DNA from: Aquilaria yunnanensis
Taxonomy: Eukaryota > Streptophyta > Magnoliopsida > Malvales > Thymelaeaceae
Assembly: GCA_039654915.1 (NCBI GenBank)
Contig: CM077594.1
Coordinates: 91,650,893-91,714,892 of the forward strand
Direction of reading: 5' to 3'
DNA: 64,000 bases
The stretch's first letter is position 1, and every line of letters starts with the position of its first letter. This document shows positions 34,388-46,213 of this stretch, in pieces. The translations under genes were made by a program, and so were the position numbers. The notes beneath the pieces are model-generated. The model saw nothing but the letters and a program-made list of their open reading frames with translations, searched no databases and was not told where the DNA came from.

Positions 34388-35079
34388 CGTTTCGGCAGTG
34401 GCTTGAACTCCAGATACATACGAAGAGGGGGGAGGATGGTAGTGTTGGGGGAGCGGAGTGGGGACTTGCGTGCTGTGTTTGTCTCTTACTGCTTCTTCCA
34501 TGCATAGCCGACTGCATCAGCCTCACCCTCTCCATCCTTCCTTCAATTCCTCATCTGTCCAAGTTGACAACTACTACATATATTACAATTTAATAATAAG
34601 TTTTGTGCGCGCGTGCACACACACATATACAATGTACATATTTATGAAATTAGCGTTGTTGAACAAATTTATTGAGTTAATTCATCTTTGTTTTATCATC
34701 AAATAGTAAACCATGAACTTCATCATATGTACACACACATTATAGATCTCTGTGATGCCAAAGGAACACTAATTCGCTTTTTCTATTAATCACTTGCACG
34801 ATGGGTTTTTTTTTTCTCAAGAAATTTCTTACGTGCCCAGAAAAATAATAAAATATTTGACCAAACGTATCTTCCAATTTCAATGATAATGCATGTTAAA
34901 GATGGATGTAACACAAAGTCACATGCGACATCGAAATAATTTGATAATATTATTGTACACCATGGTCGATGAACTTTGTTTTCAAACTTGTCATGCCAAA
35001 ATGTCTGCACATAGCTATCGACATTTTCAGTGGAGGAGGTTTTATGCATATGCATGCATGACTTCATATTCAATAAAAG
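33613..35079. other. Spacer between the two CACTA elements
   Basis: This 1.47-kb single-copy-looking segment separates the TSDs of the two elements. It contains a (TA)n microsatellite at 34348-34385 and CA-rich short repeats near 34616 and 34730. Small frames (for example 34251-34535 minus) run through the microsatellite and are not credible genes. It represents the original genomic sequence into which both elements inserted independently. Confidence 0.6.
34348..34385. repeat. (TA)n microsatellite, about 19 units
   Basis: An uninterrupted TA repeat in the spacer between the CACTA elements. Confidence 0.95.
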
Positions 35080-35100
35080 TGACACTACTAAAATCTAATA

Positions 35101-35372
35101 GTTTTCCAACGGCATTTTTAGCCGTTGGTAGTTACCAACGCGTAGAACCGTTGGTATATATTTTCCAACGTGCACGCGTTGGTGAGTGTTTCAAAATAAC
35201 TTAACAGATTTTTTGTTTTGTTTCCAACATGCAAACCGTTGGTAAAATTCCAACTTCCCAGCAGTTGGTAAAAATTTTTTTTTAGGGTACTTTCTGTTGG
35301 TAAATCTGTAATTTAAATGCAACGTTTCAGTTAAAAATTTACCAACGGCTAGCCGTTGGTAAATTTGTTTTT
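35101..35372. repeat. Subterminal dyad array, gene-5' end of CACTA element 2
   Basis: Dyads such as TTACCAACGCG…CCGTTGGTA, TTCCAACGTGCACGCGTTGG and TTACCAACGGCTAGCCGTTGG. The last is nearly a perfect palindrome. The unit density is lower than at the other end, as in element 1. Confidence 0.82.
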
Positions 35373-35545
35373 AAATCGTCTTCCCCGTGAATACTCAGCA
35401 GCTGCCATTTTCACGATCTGTGGAGCGAGAGAGAAACGCGAACATGTCCGCAACGCCGTCGCTGGGCTAGCCGGCCGATTTCCGGCCATTTGCCGCCGTT
35501 CGCAGCCGCGATGGATAGATCTGGGCTAGGCGAGGTCGGGTATGG

Positions 35546-37367
35546 GTTTTTTATTTAATTATATTCGACTTTAACGTATATACTTGGGAAAATCGTGGTA
35601 TTTGGTTTTTATGCATTGTTCTTTTAGTTTCAGCTCTTATTTGAGGTGGATTATCTTCTCATTGTGTTGGTTGAGGTAAGTTATTAAAATTTTTTAATTA
35701 TCCGAATTAATTCTTTTTTTTGGAAAGAATATGTATTTATTTATTTATGTTGTACTTAAAATTTTAGTATTATGACTGTTCATTCTACATTTTTCTGGTG
35801 ATTTAGTTGGGTCTTTCCCATTTATTTTGTGTTAATTAATTTTTTATTATGGGTAATTTTAGTGATGTCATTAAAATGTTTTTCTTCTTAGTAATTATCT
35901 TGGGATAAAATTAGATTGTGGGATAATTTCTCTGTGGAAAAAATAACAAACAAAGCACTAATGAAAATAATAATACTAATTTATTATTATTATTTTTTGT
36001 ACCCAATAATATAAACATAATAACAGTAATAATAATAATTATTAATAGTTGATTGTGGTAGTAGTAAGTTAGAAAATAATAAAAATATTTGGTTAGTGAT
36101 AGTTGAAATAATATTCATAATAATATTACCTCCAAATAATACAAATAATAATAATTATAATAATACTAATAATAATAATACTCATAATTAAAATAAAACT
36201 AATAATTATGAGCAATTATTATAATACTAATAATAAGGATACTAATAATTTTAATAATTATGAGCAATTATAATAATACTAATAATAAAGATCCCTAAAA
36301 TATTTTTGCATTGAAAAGTAAATAAAAAAATTTTAAATGAATCATAGAAGCTCCATAATTAATGATTCCTATCAATTATCTAGGTTTCTCCTAAAAAATA
36401 TATAAATTCATCACCATTGATGCAAAATGTATAGAAATATTGGATAGTATGAGAAGCTTCTTTTGTTTTGAAAAAAACTAAAATAAGAGAAATAGAATAA
36501 CAAAATGATAATAGATGAAATTGAAATTACTTGAAGTTATATATCTAAAGCCTAATCTTTTGGTATCCTATAGACTTGAAATTTTTTTGTTCATTTCTCT
36601 AACTAACAAGGTTAGGCTATTTATACTAATTTTTTTTTCTAATTACTATGTTATTAGTTTTGATTTAAAGAATTAAATTACCCAATCAATGTGTAAATTA
36701 GCATAATTAGTACACCAAATTTATTGCCTAATAAAAGTTAGGAACTAAAATATTAAAAAATAAGGAATTTTAATAGTAGTATTACGAAACACTTTATTTG
36801 GAAATAATAACTCTAGAAAAACCCCATAAAGAGTCCAATTATATCAATCATTAAATTTATATGTCATGTGAGTAAATGATTAATTATAAATCCATTCATG
36901 TAGTTTAGTAGGTAGAATTATGTTTAAAATGGGTAAAAATAAAAATGAGGGTGAAATTTAAACTCAACAAAGATTTATGAGGATATCAATACACTAAAAA
37001 TTCAAATAATTGAGTATAATTAAGGGGTCCCTAAAGTATTTTAGCATTGAAGGGTGAGTCAAAAGATTTTGAAGGATCAAAGAAGCTCTATAATTAATTA
37101 TTCTAATCTATTTTCTAGATTTCTTCTTTATATATAGATATATAGATATAGATGATTCTATCATTTTTTCTATGCCTATATATATTTTGTTGCAGTTCTC
37201 CATCCATATATAGACAGTAATCATTTGACATATTCTTTGAATGTATATAGCATACTAAGCATCAATTCTTAAATTAAACAATATATCGAAATTTTTGATA
37301 GATAGCTATTCTCGTATTTGAATTCTTTTCATGCTAATATTCCCTATTGTTTTCCCCCCTTTTTCAG
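35546..37367. other. AT-rich intron-like region of element 2
   Basis: It contains long AAT/ATT trinucleotide-type stretches (about 35940-36290, AATAATAATACTAATAAT) and no reading frame of interest. It is presumed to be the first intron of the TNP2 transcript. Confidence 0.5.
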
Positions 37368-37435
37368 TTCCTCCCTGCATCTGTGAGCCTGAAGACGTAC
37401 CCATTGTTTTTCCTCTCCGTTCGAACTCGTTCGAG
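37368..37435 (+). other. Probable spliced 5' leader exon of TNP2, element 2
   Basis: The sequence TTCCTCCCTGCATCTGTGAG… is preceded by a pyrimidine tract and TTTTTCAG and followed by TCGAG/GTAAGT, a strong donor. It is the counterpart of 31435-31492 in element 1. The upstream part, about 35390-35545, is GC-rich and ends near GGCGAGGTCGGG, and may be the first exon. Confidence 0.6.
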
Positions 37436-38167
37436 GTAAGTTTCTAATTTTTTCCTTTCGAATTGAAAACGAGATTTGTGAAGGGAAATTGTTTTTAATT
37501 ATTAATATTGGTAATAAAACTTATGTGTTGTCACTGCCGTTTGAACATAGTTGTTCGTATTTGAATTTGCAGCTTATGTACATTATTTGTTATATCTGTG
37601 GATATTTTTTCTGATGGATTAGAGTGAATATGTATTTTCTTTGTTCGTTGTATAATGCTCAGTTTTATGGAATGATTATTAGTATAAGTGTATGGTAATA
37701 GGTATAGTTATGGTTTAATTGGAGTGATTTAGTGTAAATGGTTAGATTATGTCATGGTCTAATAATAATAATTATTATTATTATAATAAAACCATGTTCC
37801 AATAATATGACAATAATAATGCAGAAAAATTAAAAAAAATTTCTGGAGACCAATAGAGAAAATGCAAAAACTTTAGGTATTAAGAGTTTAACAATTGACT
37901 TTGGAAAAGTTAAGAAAAAAAAGACTTATTTAACTGAAAAAATTAATTAAATCATGGTGATGACTTTGGGAAATAAGACATTAAAAAAAATAACCAATGA
38001 ATTAAACAAAAACACTATAATTTATTAAACTTAGGGTCTAATATAATTTACGAAAATAATATAGGGTCTGGAAATATGTTTCACAAAAAAGAAAAGTTTA
38101 AGTCACAGAATAGCGAAATCGACAATCGAAAAGATATTTTCATTCGAATTTGTCACCAACCTTCCCA

Positions 38168-39215
38168 AAAGAAGCAACCAAACCCTAAATCCACATTCTA
38201 TATCCCTAAACCCTCAATTAAACCCAAAGATGTCAAACCCTAAACTTGATATACCATTAATTAACCTTAAATCCCAAACCCTAAATACTGTCCCCAAAAC
38301 CCTAAAATCATAAATTAAACCCAAAATATACAAACCCATAACCATAAATTAAACACTAAGACCTAAAACCCTAAACCCTAAGTACAACCCGTTAAACCTA
38401 AACCCTTGTTAATTAAATGTAAACCCTAAAACCCTAAATTAAACCATAAATACACATACCTCAAACCTAAAACCCAAATTAAACCCTAAGGCCTAAAACC
38501 CTAAACTCTAATTCTATATCCCTTAACCCTAAGAACCAAAACCCTAAACCGTAGCTATTTTTGTATCCCTAAATCCTAAACCCTAAAATATCCTAAACCT
38601 TATACGCTTATAAACCCTAAACCCTAATTCTATATCCCAAAACCCTAGCTAAGTAACTAACATTAACTCTAAATCATAACCCTAGAGCCTAATTAAACCA
38701 TAAACCGTAAAACCCTAAACCCAAATTCTATATCCTTAAAACCCTAAACCTAATATACCATTAACCTAAACCCTAAATATATATCCCTAAACCCTAAATT
38801 TCAATACTGTAATATTTATAATTCAATAATCATAAACCCTTAAAAACCCTAAATCCTAATTCTATATCTCTAAACCCCATAAAAATTCGTAATCCCTAAA
38901 TCATAAAAAAGTCTCCAAATTAATCCCAAATAGCCCTTAAAATAATTCCCAAAACCATCATATTGAATTAATTCAATTTACCCCAATAACCTTATGTAGA
39001 TAATTTCATATACCTAAACACACATTTTAAACCCTAGACAAAATATCTAAAATATCAAACCCAAAGCCTATATCCAATACCCTTAACCCCTTAAAACCCT
39101 TAAATCCTTAAAAAAAATTTTGAAAACCCTTAACCCTAACAAAATCCTAATACACATACCCTAAACTCTAAAAAAACTTAAAACCCTAAAAAACCTTAAA
39201 CCCCTAAATCAATTT
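38168..39215 (+). repeat. ~1-kb degenerate telomere-type (AAACCCT)n tract in element 2
   Basis: Dozens of AACCCTAAA, AAACCCTAAACC and CCCTAAAACC units occur in one orientation, mixed with TTAATTAAACC and TTCTATATCCC interruptions. AAACCCT is the complement-strand form of the usual plant telomere repeat TTTAGGG. The tract sits between the leader exon and the TNP2 start. Element 1 holds only a few units at a comparable place, so the difference accounts for most of the extra length of element 2. It has no coding capacity. Confidence 0.85.
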
Positions 39216-39467
39216 ACTCATTGAAAGGGCAACTGTAGTCTAATTAGGGGAAAAAATGACTAAAAAGTGACTGCAATCTAATTTAAAAAAAATGACTAAG
39301 AACAATAAGATTGAGAATAAACTTTGTCTATCTAAAAATACTGTAAACTTGAGAACGTAAATATTGAAGCATACTTCTGTTATTTTTACTAACTCAATAT
39401 AAAACTTGAGTACGTATATCATTTAATTGATTGAGGTGTTTATGATTACGAACAGAATTAGGGTGTA

Positions 39468-42400
39468 ATAGAATCCGACCGTAGTTGGATGTAGAGTAAC
39501 CGTTTCTTGCCTGGCTGAACTGGTTACACACAACAGTGGGAGTCCGGGGTAGAAGAATTTATATCATTTGCTGTATCGCACCCTGAAACTATGAGCGGGT
39601 TATGCATTCGCTGTCCTTGTCGGAAGTGTAAGAATTTGTGGTTTAATCAGGCTGATAAGGTCAAAGTTCATCTGTACAAATGGGGTTTTAAGCCTTTTTA
39701 CTTGAATTGGACCGCTCATGGTGAGCCATTTAATGAAGCATCAGATACAGCTCAGGGTGTGGGTGGGTTTAGGGAGTTTGACCAGGGGTGTTCGACGAAG
39801 CCATATGAAAGGATGGTATTAGATGCCGTTGGCCCTAGTTACAATCAATTTCCGGAAGACAATGTTGTGGAGCCGAATGAAAGTGCTCAAAATTTTTTTA
39901 ATCTGTTGAATTCAGCGTCAACTCCTTTATAGGATGGGTGCGAAAGTCATTCTGAGCTATCTGCTGCTGTCCGCCTTCTCAACCTTAAGTCTAAGTATCA
40001 TATGTCACGAGGATGCTTTAATGGCATTGCCCAACTGATGAAGGAGACTCAACCAACAGATAGTAAGATGCCATCAAATTGGTATGAAACTAAGAAATTA
40101 GTTTCCCAGTTGGGTCTGTCTCACGAAAAGATTGACGTCTGTGTGAATGATTGTATGTTGTTCTGGAAAGATGACAGTACCGATCGTATTTGTAAGTACT
40201 GTGGGTCTAAGAGATATAAGCCAAAAAAGGGAGGTCGTGGTAAAGATCGACCGAGGAAAACCATGCATTATTTACCACTAAGCCCTTGTCTGCAATGCTT
40301 ATTTGCGTCATTGGCAACAGCTGAGCAGATGAGGTGGCATAAGGAGCAAACACAGGTCCCAAGTGTGCTAAAACATCCATCAAATGGTGAAGCTTGGAAA
40401 CATTTTGATCAGATCTACCCATGGTTTACTTCGGAACCACGAAATGTCAGATTGGGGTTGTGTGCCGATGGATTTACACCTTTTGGACCATCTGCGAAAC
40501 AGTACTTTTGTTGGCCTGTGATCGTTACTCCGTATAATTTGCCCCATTGGATGTGCATGAAAAAACCTTATATGTTCCTTTCGTTGCTGATTCCAAGTCC
40601 ACGTAGCCCAAATCATAAGATTGATGTTTATCTACAACCTCTAATAGACGAGCTACAACATCTGTGGTTTGATGGCGTCGAAACATGAATGTGTCATTGA
40701 AACAAAATTTTATTCTGCGAGCAGCATTAATGTGGACCATAAATGACTTTCCGGCTTATGGCATGCTATCAGGGTGGATGACACATGGGCGATTGTCTTG
40801 CCCTATTTGTATGGGTGAAAGTAAGGCATTCCAACTTAAGTATGGCGGGAAAATTTCATTTTTTTACTGTCATCGGCAATTCCTCCCCCGGAACCATCCA
40901 TATAGAAGGAATTGTACTTGCTTTAAAAAAGGGAAATCAGAAAAGTCATTGCCTCCTCCGCGCTTATCAGGTGAAGATATATTTGAAAGAATCTCATGGA
41001 TTCCATCAGTTGATAACGATGGTCCACAAAATCGACCGTGTTATTACGGGAAATCACATAATTGGACGAAGCGAAGCATTTTCTGGGAGTTACCATATTG
41101 GGCCACGAACTTAATACGACATAATCTTGATGTTATGCATATTGAGAAGAACGTGTTCGAGAATATATGGAATACTATGATGGATGTTAAGAACAAAACG
41201 AAAGATAATATGAAAGCACGGAAGGACCTGAAAATTTATTGTAATCGGCCGAAATTAAACATGGTTCCACTTGATGATGGTCGTTCGTTCAAACCAAAGG
41301 CGAGGTTCACATTGGATGTTAACCAAAGGCAAAATGTGATCGCCTGAGTAAAATTTTTACGACTCCCTGATGGTTATGCCTCGAATCTTGGGAGATGTGT
41401 TGATACAGCGGGTTGCAATATGTATGGCATGAAGAGTCATGATTGTCATGTTATGATGCAAAGGCTTCTCCCCATTGCCCTCGAATCGCTACCCGAGAAT
41501 ATTTGGAAGGCATTAACGGAGTTAAGCCTATTCTTTAGAGACTTGTGCTCTCCAGAGCTACACAAAAATCACTTGTTTGCATTGGAGGCCAATATTCCAA
41601 TTATAATTTGTAAGCTTGAGATAATTTTTCCTCCAGGGTTTTTTGATGTCATGGAACATCTCTCAGTTCACTTGCCATTTGAAGCAATGGTTGGAGGACC
41701 TGTTCAGTACCGATGGATGTATAAATTTGAGCGGTGCATGCATGACCTAAAAATGAAGGTTTCTAATACAGCTCATGTTGAGGGATCAATATGTGAAGCA
41801 TACCTTATAGAGGAGACTTCCATCTTTTTCTCTCATTATTTTGAGTCCCATGTTCCCTCCATGATGAACCGAGTACTGAGAAATGATGATGGTGGTCCTG
41901 TCCCATGTAATGGTGACTTGTGGTCCATATTCACCTTTCCGGGACGTGCATATGGTGCATGCCGATATAGATTCCTCACGGACGATGAACTCAGACTTGC
42001 AACCACATACGTTCTTCTAAACTGTGCTGAGATCAGGCCATATCTAAAGCAAGTCATCGTTCATGAAAAGACATTCCAACTTTGATTATGTTGAAATTCA
42101 GGACTACTCAACAAACAAAACTAACTGATTTTCATTGTTTCTCTTATTGGCCACAGTATGTTTGTGGACATGGTCAGGGAAACTGCACCCGAGATAACAA
42201 TGTCTGAGATGGACATACACATTGAAAATAATTTCTCAGCCTGGCTCTGACACTATGTACGTGTGCTTTTAGTGAGTATATATTGCAATATGTTAAGTTA
42301 TAAAAGTCTCCATATATATTGTCCTAAATTGAAAATGTTTTACATAGGTTGATGACCCAGGTAACAATATTGTCAATAACATCTTGTGGGATGTTGCATG

Positions 42401-43082
42401 TGGGCTCTCACGTCGGGTTCAGACATGGCCAATTTATTTCACAAATGGGTACAAGTTTCACATAAGTGAATGGGGGAAGGACAAATCAACATTCAATAGT
42501 GGAGTGTGCATACGCAGCACGGGTGCAAGTGAAGTTGAATGTGATTTTTATGGTATACTAGAAGAAGTCATTCAACTCGAATATTCGGGCTTTCCACATA
42601 AAAATGTTGTCTTGTTTAGGTGCAATTGGTTTGACCCAACACCTGAACGTGGAACTCGAATGCATAAACAGTTTGGGTTAGTTGAGATAAGGAATAGCCG
42701 CAGATATCAGAAGTTTGATCCTTTCATTCTAGCATCACAGGCTGACCAAGTTTACTACACACAATATCCGAGTAAGTCACGTGAAAGAAATGGGTGGTCA
42801 GCTGTTATGAAGATAAAACCTCGATGGATAATACAGTATGCAATTCTGGACAAAGATGACGTGTATCAAGATAGTGGATCCGTGAATTGTCAAAGAATTG
42901 AAGATGACCTAATTAAGGAGTTAGCTGGCCCGGGTGTCGGTGATGATATTGAAGAAGATGTACTTGAGGAGGGGGGATCTAATGGCGAGACAGAGGATGA
43001 GGAGGAGTTTATATCCGATGACAGTGACACTGAAGAGTCTAAGGAGTTTGATGAAAATGACAGCAGTGGGTCGAATGAATGA
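39468..43082 (+). pseudogene. TNP2-type CACTA transposase of element 2, about seven lesions
   Basis: Exons by homology: 39468-42048, 42157-42256 and 42348-43082. Against the element 1 copy the lesions are: start ATG to ATA (39468-39470); TAG at 39492-39494; TGA at 39516-39518; TGG to TAG at 39930-39932; a 1-bp deletion with substitution near 40686-40688 that shifts frame; TGG to TGA at 41345-41347; and CGA to TGA at 42248-42250. The first intron donor has also changed from GT to GC (42049). Transpos_assoc, Transposase_21, DUF4218 and DUF4216 regions are all still recognisable, so decay is by point mutation rather than deletion. The DUF4216 exon remains open to its stop. Confidence 0.93.
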
Positions 43083-43236
43083 TTAGATAACATGTACTAT
43101 GAATAATGATAACCTGTCATTTCTAATTAATGTGTAGAAAATATTTGGTAAATTTATGTACCCCTATTACTCCAAAATATATGTCAGTCAATATATGTTA
43201 TGTTTAATTTACCTACTTAGCTAATAATAAATGCAG

Positions 43237-44982
43237 ATGCCTCGTAAAGGGGATAACACTTATAAACGCCGACCTGGGAAAGGACCATTTGCGCAGTTTA
43301 AGGAGGTAATGGAGCCAATACTTAATGAACGACATCGGATGGGTTCTTCATCCCGGGCGGAGGAGGATGTCGGTGTAGAGATGCAGGGGACAACAGTGCC
43401 AGCGACGCACGTCCCCTCACATGAGCACCGATCTGACGGCGGTGGAGGCACGCGATCTGGACATGGATCTGCTGCGCGCCACGTGAGGCACCTCATAGTG
43501 ACGACTCATCCCTCAGATGATGACATCCCATCATCGATGTCACAGACAGCAGGCCAATCGCGGATGAGGATATCCCTACATGGGAACACGTAAGTAATAA
43601 ATACCATACACACGTATTAATATTAATAAGAGTAATTACTTTACATGGAATCATTAACAAGTCAGTAACCAACAATTTGAACGTCGCAGATTCGTTCCAG
43701 CTGCGGCGACACGGTTAGTGACACCATGTTTCACCACACATTTCAAACCATATTTTGATTGGTCCTCCGTATCTCCATCAGACCTGTAGCAATGGTGGCG
43801 TGTTTTTGAGGTATGAACAATAAGATTACTATGATAATGATGTAATAATGTTATAAGATTAAGAATTGTTTTTGTCCATGCTAATACTTTAAATATATTA
43901 ACCTGTACAGAGGAGCTGCGAGTGGGATTCGATACACCATAATGAGGTGTATCGGGTGTAGAATATCTTGGGAGCACAGCATTACAGAAGCATGATGTCA
44001 GAAATTCGCCGTGTGAAAGATCCTGTTAAACGTCGAGCGAAGGCAAACTTTATGTCAGATGCTGCATATGCGGAAATGGAGGCATATTGGGCGAGTCCGG
44101 AGTTCAAACAGAAGTCCGCTAGGTTCAAGGCAATGCGAGCAACAATGACTGACGAGGATTCACAGTCTGGCTCTTGCAGGGAGACATATGCAGGGGGATC
44201 TATCTCGATGTCTGCACATCGAGAGCAAATGGTATGTATCTCGGTAATGTTCTTTCAGTCATTATTTAAGATACTAATGAAATTAAATTACATATTAATG
44301 TTACGTTTCATTCAATTAGAGAGAGAGAGATCCTGAGAAGAAGGACCCTGGCTTGTTTAAAGTCCTTCAAGCAACATATAAAATGAAGAATGGGAAATAT
44401 GTTAGTAAGCGGTGTGAAGAAGTTGCTGTAAGTATAATAACTGTTTGTTCACACATTATTCATAAGAAACTTACAATGTTTAACATATAATGACACACTC
44501 AAATGTATTTTATTATGTTTCTGTAGACTCGTCTCAGTGCAGAGATTGAGGAGCAAAGACAACAAGAGGATGGAATAGAGGCAATCGATGAACTAGCAAT
44601 CATTAGTACTGCATCTGGCGGTAGAAGGAGAGGCCGTGTATTTGGATTAGGATCTGAGCAGTGTGTTATACCGGGACGCCGACAGCCAGGTGCCATACCG
44701 CCTATTGACATCACGCAGACACCGCAATTCAACGAGCAAGTATAGAAGATGATGGCGGAGGAGAATGCGCGAAGGGATGCGGAGTACGAGAGGAAGCTCG
44801 AGAGAATTAAGAGGAGACAGAAAGCAGAGATGGAGGCTCAGAGAGCCGCATTGGAGGCAAACCGGGCTCAGTTGGAGATTATCTGTCGTTCACTAAACCT
44901 TCCGTGCCCGCCGGCTCAACCAGTTCCACAGTATCCTGATGACTCGGACTCGGAGGATGAGGAGATAGCTGGGATTCCATGA
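43237..44982 (+). pseudogene. TnpA-like gene of element 2, three nonsense codons
   Basis: Exons 43237-43589, 43690-43810, 43911-44231, 44320-44427 and 44527-44982 correspond one to one with element 1. Exons 2-5 have identical lengths (121, 321, 108 and 456), and exon 1 is 15 nt shorter. Codon 16 is GGA here, so the early stop of element 1 is absent. Stops occur at 43787-43789 (CAG to TAG), 43959-43961 (TGG to TAG) and 44743-44745 (CAG to TAG). The intact-looking parts include MMSEIRRVKDPVKRRAKANF and the charged helical C-terminus. The protein would be truncated before the conserved core. Confidence 0.9.
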
Positions 44983-45292
44983 TGGGCGTCGACATCAACA
45001 GATAAACGCATTTCCAAAGTTCTTGTGTTAGAGGCCTTACATAATAATTTTTAGACCTAGTTAAGACTTAGTTGAAATTACTGAAATGTGTAATCCGTTG
45101 AATGTTGAATGCTTTCTTGCAGACAGTAAATGTTTTTGTTGTAATTATGCTGTATTTGAAAATATTTTATTTTAATTACGTTTGCATACCTGTGTAATGT
45201 TTATAGCTGAGTAAAGCTGGGCGAACTTTTGAATATGTATTCAAACTGCAAAAAATACGAAACAACCGAACCCTGGACCGTTTAACGTATAG

Positions 45293-45664
45293 TACCAACG
45301 TGCAAATGGGGAACTTACCAACTTGCGCGCGTTGGTAATTACCAACGGTTTCATAACAACTACCTTACCAACTGGTGGAAGTTGGTAAGTTACCAACTGG
45401 TGGCAGTTGGTAAGTTACCAACAGCTCAGCAGTTGATAACTACAACTATGTGATGAAAACCACGCCTGGTTCATGACCGTTGGTAAATTACCAACATGAA
45501 TTTTGCCAACGTGTATACGTTAGAATTTACCAACGTGTTCTTGATTGCGCGTTGGTAAATAATTTTCCAACGTATCGAATACTAACTGCCATTTACCAAC
45601 GTGCAGCAGTTGGTAAATTCAGGTTACCAACTGCTGCACGTTGGTAAATGGCAGTTGGTAAAGT
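45293..45664. repeat. Subterminal dyad array, gene-3' end of CACTA element 2
   Basis: It includes TTACCAAC-TGGTGGAA-GTTGGTAA and TTACCAAC-TGGTGGCA-GTTGGTAA with the 8-nt spacer, plus TTACCAAC-GTGCAGCA-GTTGGTAA. It is homologous to 23876-24395 over the outermost 250 bp, including a shared ATTCGATACGTTGG phrase, but has fewer inner units. Confidence 0.88.
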
Positions 45665-45684
45665 CCTATATTTTAGTAGTGTGA

Positions 45685-46213
45685 ATTTTAAATATTTAGG
45701 TGCAAATAATTCTATTAGTAATCAGAATTTACTAATTAAATTATTACAGGAAATTTTTCTGTCTTTATCTTTTGTAGGTTCATATAATTTTATGGTTTGT
45801 ACTGAAAAATTATATGCTTCAATCACCAAATAAACGACAAATGCCACAAACTAATGTAAACAACTTGGCGGATTTGCCTTAATTATTTTCAATTAATTAT
45901 AAATATTTTTAATATACGCACCTATATTTTTCAAAATATGTGCACTAGTTAATTGAAATACCACACTTAAGTATATATGGAACTTTTTTTGTTCAAAAGC
46001 ATGATATATTTTTATAATTTTTATTTTTTTGCATTGAAAAATATGAAAAGTTAAAAAATATATTTCAAACAAAAAACTCATTCAACTAATAATCAAAAAG
46101 ATTGAGTGCCAACTACCTTTCAAATACGGGAAAATTAATCCTACAGGAAAATACAATAATCAATTCTTTTAATGTAGGATAAATGGAGCCAAGTGCTTGA
46201 GTTTTTTTTTTTT
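45685..46213. other. AT-rich flank, no gene seen
   Basis: AT-rich sequence between CACTA element 2 and MULE B. Short frames only. Confidence 0.45.

Larger units (their letters stand above)
35083..45681 (+). mobile_element. CACTA element 2, full length (10,599 bp)
   Basis: It begins CACTACTAAAATCTAATAGT and ends with the inverted CACTACTAAAATATAGGACT. TGA lies on both sides (35080-35082 and 45682-45684) as a perfect 3-bp target duplication. Genes run on the plus strand, so it faces away from element 1 (gene 5' ends adjacent). The same two-gene layout and homologous subterminal arrays show it is the same family. It is about 850 bp longer, mostly through the telomere-like tract at 38168-39215. 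Both genes carry multiple lesions, so it is non-autonomous now, though its termini appear mobilisable. Confidence 0.95.

Noticed and set aside
38168..39215. A true chromosome end or telomere-proximal location
   Set aside because: The repeat is degenerate, interrupted and wholly inside a transposon with intact ends, so it says nothing about chromosome position.
23860..45681. One large inverted-repeat transposon spanning both CACTA copies
   Set aside because: Each copy has its own matched target duplication (ATA/ATA and TGA/TGA), so they are two separate insertions.
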